Source of the DNA: CBDAPI01 sp965248635
Lineage (GTDB): Bacteria > Acidobacteriota > UBA6911 > RPQK01 > CBDAPI01
NCBI GenBank assembly: GCA_965248635.1
Contig: OZ252114.1
Location: forward strand, 1-64,000
DNA length: 64,000 nt
Direction: 5' to 3'
Below, one piece after another: positions 1 to 7,697 of the stretch. Position 1 is the first letter of the stretch; each line of letters starts with the position of its first letter. The notes beneath the pieces were generated by a model. That model did no database searches, was not told the DNA's origin, and saw only the letters and a program-made list of their open reading frames with translations. Both the position numbers and the translations under genes were made by a program.

Positions 1-361
1 GTAGAAACCACTTGTTGAGAAGTCAGCCGTCTTCAGTTTCCGACTCATTTCCCTCGTAGATTCTGTCAGTTCGTCGGACGTTCATAGATATTAAAGGCAC
101 TTCATGAGGGATGCAGTTGATGCCCGGAAAGGGGTCTCAGGTTAAGCGACTAGAACCAGCTGCCTAACAGCGACTCCTCACCTGAAAGTCCGGTCATGAC
201 CCGATTCGTTTCTCCCACTGCCCTTTCCTGCGGTACTTCCCCCGATCTAGCGCCTAAGGGGTTGTTCGGGTAATCTAGCGCGTATGGAAAAGCCCATCAG
301 GGCACGACCAGACCAATCGGGTGGAGGGCCTCCCGGCCCAGCCTGGCCGAGGAGGACTGAA
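1..361. other. Leading non-coding stretch
   Basis: I see no convincing gene here. The only functional signal is a strong ribosome binding site, GAGGAGG at 349-355, which serves the amidohydrolase starting at 362. A long open frame on the minus strand across this gene's 5' half is the antisense of the amidohydrolase and has no start signal. Confidence 0.5.
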
Positions 362-2128
362 ATGCATTCTTCTAGATCCCTTGTCGCACCGTCGATCGTT
401 CTGTTCCTTTGCGGCTGCGGTGGACCGGTGGAAGTCGCTGATGTTGTCTACACCAGCGGTCGGATCTACACCGTCGACGAGGCACAACCCTGGGCCGAGG
501 CCGTGGCCATTAAGGACGGCAGGTTTCTGGCCGTGGGAAGTATTGCCGACATCGGCGACTTGCAGGGCGAGAATACCGAAACTGTGGACCTGGGCGGGAG
601 CTTCGTTATGCCGGGCATCATCGACCTGCACGTGCATCCCTTCATGACACCGCTGTTCAATGTGATAAACCTGGATTTCTCTGACCCAACTAACGTGGAC
701 ACCATGCTTGCCGAGTTGAAAGGCTTTGCCGAGGAGCACCCGGAAAAGGAATGGATTAGGGCCGGCTCCTATGGCTTGGGCGTGTTCCCAGATGAAAACC
801 CAAGCAAGGAACTGCTGGACGAAGTTATCCCCGATCGGCCAGTGATAGTGATCGACCAGACTGGGCACAACTATTGGGTTAATTCCCGTGCGCTGGACCG
901 GGCCGGCATCGATGCAGACACACCAACTAGCGACAAGTACATCATCGTCAAGGACCCGGCGACTGGCGAGCCCACCGGTACCTTGCGCGAAAGCGCCATG
1001 CGTCTGGTGGAACAGGTGGCCGACTGGCCCAGCCCGGAGGAGAATGCCGTAGCGTTTAAAAAGGTGTTCGACGAGTTCAATTCCCACGGAGTGACCACCA
1101 TGCGCACAGCCGAGGGCCAGGCCCCTTCGCTAGACGTGGTGAAGTCTATGGAAGATTCTGGCAACCTGACCATGCGCTTATTCGTTGCCTGGGACTGGCA
1201 CATGCACATCACCACACCGTTCACCAACGAGGAAATGGACCAGGCGATTGCAGGCCGTGGCCAATATGCCACGGAAATGGTCAACCCCAACTTCGTGAAG
1301 ATCTTCCTCGACGGCACGCCGATTGGCTACAACTCACCGTTCATCGAGCCGTACGCCGATGACGCGAGCCAACACGGCGTCGGCAAATTCTCAACCGAAG
1401 AACTGAGCCAGATCGTCACTAACTTCGACGCCCAGGGCATCGGCGTGATGATGCATTCCATCGGCGATGGCACAGCCCGCATGGGACTCGACGCAATTGA
1501 GGCGGCCCGCGCGGCCAATGGCGACACGGGCGTCCGGCATTCCGTCGTTCACCTTGGTTTCGTGCACCCGGATGACATACCCAGGTTCAGTAGCATTCCG
1601 GGCGTGTACGGTGAGCTTTCGCCTGCGGCCTCCTACCCCATGCCCGGCACCATCCGGTTCAAAGCGATGCTGGGCGAGGACCGCTACGCGCGCTGGCTGC
1701 CGGCGGGCTCCCTGCTGAAAGCGAACGCCATTGTGGGTTATGGCTCAGACTGGCTGACCTTGATACCGCCTAGCCCGTGGATGCCGATGCAGGGCTTCGT
1801 GACTCGAGAGAACCCCGACCATCCTCAGCTCGGGGCAATGCACCCAGATGAGCGCATCACGGTGGAGCAGGCAATTCGGGTATTTACGCTGAACGGCGCA
1901 CGAGCGGTCGGCGCAGAAGATCGCATCGGTTCTATCGAGGTGGGCAAGCTGGCTGACTTCATTGTGCTGGATCGCAACTTGCTGGAGATCGAAGCGACCG
2001 ACATTCGCCATACGCTGGTGGAACGGACGGTACTGAAGGGGCGGGTCGTTTATGACCGCGATCGGGATCCGGAGCCCGATCTGATCGACGAGTCCGAATA
2101 CGCAGAAGCGGGCCGATTGGTGCATTAG
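362..2128 (+). CDS. YtcJ-type amidohydrolase, predicted lipoprotein
   Basis: A metal-dependent hydrolase of the amidohydrolase superfamily (YtcJ/amidohydrolase 3 type), about 588 residues. An earlier in-frame ATG at 284 exists, but the ATG at 362 has GAGGAGG seven bases upstream and opens a lipoprotein-like signal (LFLCGCGG), so I choose it. Metal-ligand motifs are visible: DLHVHPF near residue 88, a KIFLDGT segment, MHSIGDG, HLGFVHPDD and the late GYGSDW aspartate. The C-terminal IGSIEVGKLADF is the usual beta-sandwich return. The substrate cannot be read from sequence; relatives act on N-acyl or cyclic amide bonds. It is probably exported and lipid-anchored. Its last 52 bases recur exactly 2.5 kb downstream. 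Confidence 0.9.
   Translation: MHSSRSLVAPSIVLFLCGCGGPVEVADVVYTSGRIYTVDEAQPWAEAVAIKDGRFLAVGSIADIGDLQGENTETVDLGGSFVMPGIIDLHVHPFMTPLFNVINLDFSDPTNVDTMLAELKGFAEEHPEKEWIRAGSYGLGVFPDENPSKELLDEVIPDRPVIVIDQTGHNYWVNSRALDRAGIDADTPTSDKYIIVKDPATGEPTGTLRESAMRLVEQVADWPSPEENAVAFKKVFDEFNSHGVTTMRTAEGQAPSLDVVKSMEDSGNLTMRLFVAWDWHMHITTPFTNEEMDQAIAGRGQYATEMVNPNFVKIFLDGTPIGYNSPFIEPYADDASQHGVGKFSTEELSQIVTNFDAQGIGVMMHSIGDGTARMGLDAIEAARAANGDTGVRHSVVHLGFVHPDDIPRFSSIPGVYGELSPAASYPMPGTIRFKAMLGEDRYARWLPAGSLLKANAIVGYGSDWLTLIPPSPWMPMQGFVTRENPDHPQLGAMHPDERITVEQAIRVFTLNGARAVGAEDRIGSIEVGKLADFIVLDRNLLEIEATDIRHTLVERTVLKGRVVYDRDRDPEPDLIDESEYAEAGRLVH
2061..2126 (+). repeat. Direct repeat, copy 1 (amidohydrolase 3' end)
   Basis: These 66 bases match 4581-4646 with two differences. 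Bases 2075-2126 are identical to 4595-4646. The repeat opens with a hairpin, GATCGGG-8 nt-CCCGATC; in the second copy the same arms hold the loop in inverted orientation. Copy 1 is the coding 3' end of the amidohydrolase gene, copy 2 lies outside any gene. Confidence 0.9.
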
Positions 2129-2190
2129 GTTTGAAAACGATTGACACTGAGTCGGCCCTTCGCTCAGATCGGCCAGGAAGGCTACCAGCG

Positions 2191-3428
2191 ATGGCTCAAT
2201 GGCGCACTTTGAGGCTTTCGGAGTATCGCCGGCAGATCCGGGCCGCCGGGAGGTGGCCTCAAAGCGCCGCGGCGCTTGCCCTATCGCTCGGCCTCTTCAC
2301 CCCTACCTGGGCACAGGACCCAGCGGACGGCAGTCCGACTTCGGAGTCTACGCAGAAGGAAACCGTATTCGAGGACTATTTGAGGTTCAAGCAGGACGTC
2401 AAACAGCGAACCGGGCTCGGTTTTGGCTTCCAGTATTCACTGATGCATGCTCAGCGTGCCGGAACTTCGTTGAACGAAAACAACTACAACCTCAGCGGTC
2501 AATTCGACTTTCTGCTGACCTGGGATCTTTTCGGAGGCAGGGGGAGATTCAACCTGTATTACATGGACCTGCACCAGCTCGGAGAGATTGAGACTTCGGA
2601 GTTCGTGAAGAAGAACGGTTTGATCACGCCGATCAACGATAGTGATCCCGTCAGTATGCTTCGACAGCTTTACTACGAGCATCACTTTTTTAAAGAGAAG
2701 CTCATCCTCGCTGGAGGCAAGACCGAGGTGCTGGCAGTTTTCGGCGGGAATCGGTATGCAGGGAACGACCGCAGGGATTTCCAGGCCCTGCCCCTGAGTA
2801 ATGCTGCCGCAAAGGACCGAACCTTCCAGTCTCCCGGATTCTTCGCGAGGGTGCGGCCGATCGATTGGCTGAGCCTGGGATCATCCGTTAACTCACTCAA
2901 TTTCAGTCGCGGAATACCCGACAAACCCTTTGACGTTTCTGACGTCTATTCAATTTTCAACATCACTCTGGATCCTGAGATCAAGACATCACTCTGGATC
3001 CTGAGATCAAGAATCTCGGCAAAGGGATCTACCGGGTGAACTTCGTAGTGACGAACGAACAGGAAGAATCTCCTCTCTCTCAGGGTCTGATCCTGAGCTT
3101 GGATCAGGATCTGGGGGATAATTGGGGCGCCTTCTTCCGTTACGACGGGACAGACCTCCAGACCCTCAGCTCGCCCCTCACCTCCAGTGTTTCGGGCGGC
3201 GCCGTCTACCGCGGCCCTTTCCGGCGCAGCCGGGATCATTGGGGTGTGGGACTCTTCCGAACCACGACAGAACAGACTGGGGGGGCGTCCGAAGTTGGGG
3301 CTGAGACCTTCTACCGGTTCGGGTTGACAGACAGGCTCGAAGCTTCCTTTACGATTCAGATCTTCGATCCCGCTCGGGCCGAAGGTAGCTTCGCCAACTT
3401 CGGCATCCGCTTTCTGGCAAACCTGTGA
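2191..3428 (+). pseudogene. Outer-membrane porin gene broken by a 26-bp duplication
   Basis: This encoded an exported beta-barrel protein resembling carbohydrate-selective porins of the OprB type. The ATG at 2191 has AGGAAGG upstream and gives a signal peptide ending near TPTWAQ; a TTG at 2131 is possible. Aromatic, alternating strands follow (GRGRFNLYYMDLHQ, KLILAGGKTEVLA). An exact 26-bp tandem duplication at 2961-3012 shifts the frame, and translation would stop at 3039. Removing one copy joins the N-terminal part to ...IKNLGKGIYRVNFVV and continues to a natural barrel end (FGIRFLANL) at 3428. As written, the last third of the barrel is lost, so the product should not assemble. The porin assignment is from general pattern and is moderate. 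Confidence 0.75.
2961..3012 (+). repeat. 26-bp perfect tandem duplication
   Basis: Units 2961-2986 and 2987-3012 are identical. Because 26 is not a multiple of three the duplication is a frameshift in the porin gene. It looks like a recent replication slippage or an assembly error. Confidence 0.95.
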
Positions 3429-3461
3429 AAACCCCACCGTTGAATCTGGCGGAGGTGAACA

Positions 3462-4575
3462 ATGCCCAAGAGATCTCGAGATTACAGGAACCTGCGTTCG
3501 TTTGCGACAGCTCCCCGGAAATGGCCTTTATTCCCGGCGGCTGCGCCACTTCTTCTCCTGTTGCTCCTGTTTACCGTGGCCGGCCTGGCCCGTCCCAAGG
3601 TCGATGTCATCGTCATGAAGAATGGTGACCGGCTGACCTGCGAAATCAAGAAGCTGGAGTTCGGTCAACTCCACGTCAAGACGGGATACACGCTGGGAAC
3701 GGTCGTCATCAACTGGGAGAAAGTCGAGCGAGTGGAAAGCCCCCAGCGCTTCACGGTGGAAACCACCGGGGGAGAGTACTTTTCGGGTTTACTGCAGAAG
3801 GAGGCGGTATCCGCCACGGTTGGAGAAGGAGAGGTGACCGTTATTGAGGGAAGCAGGGCAACCCGCCTGACCGGCGAGGAAGTGGTCGAGATCGCTCAAA
3901 TGGAGGCGGGCTTCCTGAGAAAAATGGATCTCAAGATCGACTACGGTTTTACGTTTGCCAAGGCCAACAAGCGGACCCAGTCCAATCTGCAGTCCAATCT
4001 GCAGTACAGAACGGAAAAACACTGGGCTGAGCTTTCCGTGAGCTCGTTGTTTGCCGGACAGACGGACGGCTCCGATACGAACCGTCACAACTCGACCGCC
4101 TCCTACATCCGTTTCCTGGGTACACGAAAGTGGTTCGCCGTGGGGCTCGCGGATTTCCTCAACAACGACGAGCAGCGTCTCGACCTGCGGACCACTGTGG
4201 GAGGCGGGCTGGGGCGGAAGGTCATCCATTCCAACCGGAAACACGCTTTTGGTACAGGGTGGAGCCGTCTGGAACAGTGAGACTTTTGCTCCAGAAACGG
4301 GCCGGGAAGAGGCGAACAGTGCGGAGGGTCTGCTGGCAACGAACTACTCCACGTTCCGCTTTGACTCCTCCGAACTGATTACGAGTTTGTACGTTTTCCC
4401 GAGCTTCTCGGATCCAGGACGTGTCCGCCTGGCGTTCAACGCGAGCTTGTACTGGGACATCATCGGCGACCTCTTCTGGAGATTGACCTTCTGGGACAAT
4501 TTCGACAACCGGCCACCGGAAGAGACGGCCAAAAACAACTTTGGGATCAGCACGTCCATCGGCTGGTCGTTTTAG
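3462..4575 (+). pseudogene. DUF481-type outer-membrane protein, single-base frameshift
   Basis: The start at 3462 has GGAGGTGAACA upstream. The product has a hydrophobic leader (AAPLLLLLLLFTVAGLA), then a domain with KNGDRLTCEIKKLEFGQL, which is typical of proteins preceding a DUF481 barrel, then barrel strands. The first frame ends at 4280. A second frame carries on with LLVQGGAVWNSETF through to NNFGISTSIGWSF at 4575, the expected aromatic C-terminus of a barrel protein. The junction is near 4240-4243 and needs one base removed (CGG AAA C ACG CTT). It lies 33 bases after the damaged porin. A sequencing error could produce the same picture. Confidence 0.75.
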
Positions 4576-4580
4576 ATCAG

Positions 4581-4646
4581 ATCGGGCTCCGGATCCCGAT
4601 CTGATCGACGAGTCCGAATACGCAGAAGCGGGCCGATTGGTGCATT
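4581..4646 (+). repeat. Direct repeat, copy 2 (displaced amidohydrolase tail)
   Basis: This is a 64/66 copy of 2061-2126. It repeats the last 17 codons of the amidohydrolase without the rest of the gene. The 2520-bp spacing encloses exactly the two damaged outer-membrane genes, so those genes look inserted into, or duplicated beside, the amidohydrolase terminus. Confidence 0.9.
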
Positions 4647-4780
4647 GACTTAGACGCCGGGTTCCAATGTTTCCTTCTAGCCGAAAGCCGCCGTTGATTA
4701 CGCCTCCATAAATCGACCTTCTCCACAAAGCCCCAGATTCAAAAAGAAAGAAGTTGTTGTCAAGGTCTTGGGCGGACGCA

Positions 4781-6037
4781 TCAGGCGGCGACCTCATCCT
4801 CTCGGACTCCATTCACAAATCTAACGTTGTCGACCACCTCTCCCAGACGCCGGTAGCCTTGTAGTCGGCGCCATCTTTTTTCAGCGCTTCTGCACAGTTT
4901 GAATACCATTGTCAGCATGGTTTGCCTGGACAAGCATCCTCGAGTCTTGGCCGTTCGCAGTTTCACAGTCGCGAAGGTCGACTCAATCGGATTGGTAGTT
5001 CTCAGATGCGGCCAGTGTTCGGCCGGAAAGTCATAGAAGGCCAGCAGCTCTGTCCGATCCTTGGCCAGGCAGGATGTGGCCTTCGGGAACTTCAGCTGAT
5101 AGGTGGCAATGAACTCGTCAAAAGCCCTAAAAGCATTCTCTCGGGTTTCAGCCATCCAGATCTGATGCAGCGCCGTCTTGGCTTTTGGCTGTACTGCCTT
5201 GGGCAGATAGTTGAGTACATTGCCGGTCTTGTGCACCCAGCAGCGTTGCTGTCGGGTATTGCCGTAGATCTTGGCCAGGGCTTTCCAGAATCCGAGGGCT
5301 CCGTCGCCAATCGCCAGTTTCGGTCCCATGCGCAGGCCTCTGGAGCGCAGATTGCGCAGCAACTCCCACCAGGATTGCTCACTTTCCCGGTAGCCATCTT
5401 CCACGGCAATCAGCTCCTTTTTGCCGTCCGCACGGGCTCCGATCAGCACCAGAAGACAAAGCCGGGCATCGTCAAAGCGAACGTTGGCATAGACGCCGTC
5501 AGCCCAGACGTAAACGTAGCGCTTATTGGAGAGATCACGCAGCCTCCACTTCTCATAATCCTTGACCCACTTGCCTTTGAGCCGTCTGATTGTCTTGGCC
5601 GACAGTCCCGGTGCATTCGTCCCCAACAGGGCACTCAACGCGTCGGAGAAGTCTCCTGTGGAGATCCCCTTCAGGTACAGCAGAGGCAGCAGCTCCTCTA
5701 CGCTCTTGCTTCGACGCAAATAGGGAGGCACCAGGCTGGAACGAAAGCGGATGATCTCCTCCGACTCCTCACCAGTTCCTCGGTCTCGAACCCGCGGAAT
5801 CCGAACCGGGATCCCTCCAATCCCCGTCTGAATCTCACGCTTCGGCAGGTAGCCGTTGCGAACCAGACGTTTTCGGCCCTGGACATCACTCTGACCCTCG
5901 TACTCTTCCAGAAGTCCTTCAAGCTCGGCTTGAACTGCCTCAGCCAGGAGCTTCTGTGCCCCTTCTCGAAGCATTTCCGTCAAGGCATCCTTCGTCGTGG
6001 TTGGTTCGTCGATGGAAACTACAGTATCTTTCTTCAA
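4781..6037 (-). CDS. IS256-family (Mutator-type) transposase
   Basis: A full-length transposase of 418 residues, the usual size for IS256-type enzymes. The DDE residues appear to be present: Asp in YVYVWADGVY, Asp in LAIGDGALGFW and Glu in NPIESTFATVKLRT, with the C(W)VH signature between the last two (RCWVHKTGNVLNYLP). The reading frame is intact, so the element may be active. I could not fix the element ends: the upstream flank holds a GTACACAACTTTGGA-like sequence near 6112-6126 that resembles IS256-type tips, but no clear partner was found on the 4.65-4.78 kb side. Confidence 0.93.
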   Translation of the reverse strand: MKKDTVVSIDEPTTTKDALTEMLREGAQKLLAEAVQAELEGLLEEYEGQSDVQGRKRLVRNGYLPKREIQTGIGGIPVRIPRVRDRGTGEESEEIIRFRSSLVPPYLRRSKSVEELLPLLYLKGISTGDFSDALSALLGTNAPGLSAKTIRRLKGKWVKDYEKWRLRDLSNKRYVYVWADGVYANVRFDDARLCLLVLIGARADGKKELIAVEDGYRESEQSWWELLRNLRSRGLRMGPKLAIGDGALGFWKALAKIYGNTRQQRCWVHKTGNVLNYLPKAVQPKAKTALHQIWMAETRENAFRAFDEFIATYQLKFPKATSCLAKDRTELLAFYDFPAEHWPHLRTTNPIESTFATVKLRTAKTRGCLSRQTMLTMVFKLCRSAEKRWRRLQGYRRLGEVVDNVRFVNGVREDEVAA

Positions 6038-6232
6038 GGCGTATCCTTGTGGGCGAACTCATTATCGATCTTCACGGTTCAGGGTACGCCATCTGACAGA
6101 CGCCCCTCCGTACACAACTTTGGATCATATCTCGACCGAACCTAACCGGTACCACTTCACTCCGTTTTACTTTTTCGCCCGGCAGATTTGACCCACCCCC
6201 TTATATCGGTCACGGTAAACCCTTTAAGGCTC
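6038..6232. other. Right flank of IS256-type element
   Basis: No gene is visible. The stretch probably includes the transposase promoter and the right IS tip (GTACACAACTTTGGA near 6112-6126), followed by the C-rich motif ACCCACCCCC. Confidence 0.35.
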
Positions 6233-6956
6233 CTAGAAAGGGGAGAACAGAACCTTGCCTTCGCCTCTCTCATCGATCAGCTTCTGGATATGCTCGACCA
6301 GCAGATCTCGGCGTGCCATCAGGGCTTTGATTTGGCTGCCGGTGAGGACTTTCTTGCATTCCTCCTCCAGCACTTCCCGATCCAGTTCCTGCAGTCTTTC
6401 CCAGAGGTCGCGCCGGCACCATCGAATCAGTTGAGGATTGGGTAGTTTCTTGGTTCTTGAGAAAGTGCGCGTGTGGTCGATCATCCCTGCCGTTTCGAAG
6501 TGGCGGCCTATCGTGTTAGAGATGCTGACCTTGCGAAAAGCCGCATGCAGTTGCACGCCATCCTGCTCAAGCAGCACCTTGGAGATCCTATTGACGCCCA
6601 CCCCAACTGGCTTCTGAGACAGGATCCGGGCGGTGCGCAGGAATTCAAGGATTTGAGAGTCATCTTGGAAGGGCAAAGGAGACCCCTCAGGATTCTGCCA
6701 CCTCAGCGAGGAGGGTGGTGCCTCTTGAAGAATACTTTCGAATCCCCAGAGAGGATCCTCGGCAATCAGCCCTGGCAACCGTCTCAATGGGAAGGAGGGG
6801 GTCGGTGCCGGGCAATACCAGGGGTTGCGCTTCCAGCTGCACGGGAACAGCGTCGGCCAGGTCTACGGTTGTTGGCTCGTCACTCGCCAAAGTCCAGGAA
6901 CCGGAAACGAGTGAGACGGTCAGGGTCAGGGTGGTGAATGTGGCTTGGATCGTCAT
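6233..6956 (-). pseudogene. Secreted conserved protein, frameshifted and probably shortened
   Basis: Reading from 6956, AGAGGATGAAACC precedes the ATG and a signal peptide-like N-terminus follows, then SDEPTTVDLADAVPVQLEAQ. That frame fails to match the rest; the sensible continuation lies in another frame from about 6787 (LPGLIAEDPLWGFESILQEA) and runs to EGKVLFSPF at 6233. A frameshift near 6785-6795 separates the two. I recall loosely similar proteins in Acidobacteria with a HipA/PI3-kinase-like core between an ILEFLRTARI segment and an IDHTRTFSRTKKL segment. If that memory is right, most of the core is also missing here. Function unknown. It is divergent from the sigma factor gene. Confidence 0.5.
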
Positions 6957-7035
6957 GGTTTCATCCTCTTTTTTTTGTTCTTACTAAGGAAGACGGAAAG
7001 CGGGTCCAGGAACTACAAAGGCCATGGGGATTTTT

Positions 7036-7074
7036 GGGGGGGGGGGAGAAAGACCTCGGCGGCGCTGCTATAAT
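7036..7074 (+). promoter_or_regulatory. Promoter region with an 11-G run before the ECF sigma gene
   Basis: A run of eleven G (7036-7046) is followed by a perfect TATAAT at 7069-7074, 45 bases before the sigma factor start. No good -35 box is visible; the G run ends at about the -35 position. Slippage in the run would change the spacing of whatever binds there. Confidence 0.4.
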
Positions 7075-7118
7075 GAGCGGCACTTTTCGGATCACAGCTC
7101 TTCAAGGAGGACGACACG

Positions 7119-7697
7119 GTGGAGGCAGCCTCGACTCAAGAGGTCACACAGCTACTGCTGGCCTGGCGGGAGGGCGACGAGGCGGCGCTAGAGAAACTGA
7201 TCCCCCTGGTGCATCAGGAGCTGCGGCGACTAGCGCACCGCTACATGGCGGGTCGGCGTCCCGATCACAGCTTGCAGACGATCGCTCTGGTCAATGAAGC
7301 CTACATGCGGCTGGTGGGCTTCGGGCAGGTACGCTGGCAAGACCGGGCCCACTTCCTGGGTGTTTCCGCCCAGCTGATGCGGCGAATCCTGGTGGATGCT
7401 GCCCGCTCGCGTGGCTCCTTAAAGCGTGGAGGGGGAGATCAACGGATGACTTTCGATGAAGGGCTGGTGGTGTCCCCAGAAAGGGAGGAGGACTTGATCG
7501 AACTGGACGATGCTTTGAGGGAGTTGGCCGAGTTCGATCAGCGGAAGAGCAAAGTGGTGGAGCTACGTTTTTTCGGAGGACTGGGTGTGAAGGAGACAGC
7601 CGAGATCTTGCAGGTCTCAGCGGGTACGGTGATGCGGGACTGGAAGTTGGCCAAACTCTGGCTTCTAAGGAAACTGAGCCAGGAGGGGGCCGGATGA
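7119..7697 (+). CDS. ECF-type RNA polymerase sigma factor
   Basis: A 192-residue extracytoplasmic function sigma factor. The GTG start at 7119 has AAGGAGG at 7104-7110. Region 2 is visible in the first half (HRYMAGRRPDHSLQTIALVNEAYMRL, ending at RRILVDAARS), and region 4 helix-turn-helix in the second (KVVELRFFGGLGVKETAEIL, then SAGTVMRDWKLAK). The subtype resembles the sigma factors that pair with Ser/Thr kinases in Acidobacteria and Planctomycetes. The stop codon overlaps the ATG of the kinase gene by four bases, so the two are one translationally coupled unit; kinase phosphorylation of, or signalling through, this sigma factor is a reasonable inference. Confidence 0.93.
   Translation: MEAASTQEVTQLLLAWREGDEAALEKLIPLVHQELRRLAHRYMAGRRPDHSLQTIALVNEAYMRLVGFGQVRWQDRAHFLGVSAQLMRRILVDAARSRGSLKRGGGDQRMTFDEGLVVSPEREEDLIELDDALRELAEFDQRKSKVVELRFFGGLGVKETAEILQVSAGTVMRDWKLAKLWLLRKLSQEGAG

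Noticed and set aside
275..1087. 270-codon open frame on the minus strand
   Set aside because: It lies antisense to the clear amidohydrolase gene, has no ribosome binding site and no recognisable domain; GC-rich codon structure makes such frames common.
4922..6145. 407-codon plus-strand frame across the transposase
   Set aside because: It is the antisense of an intact IS256-type transposase with all catalytic motifs, and has no domain of its own.
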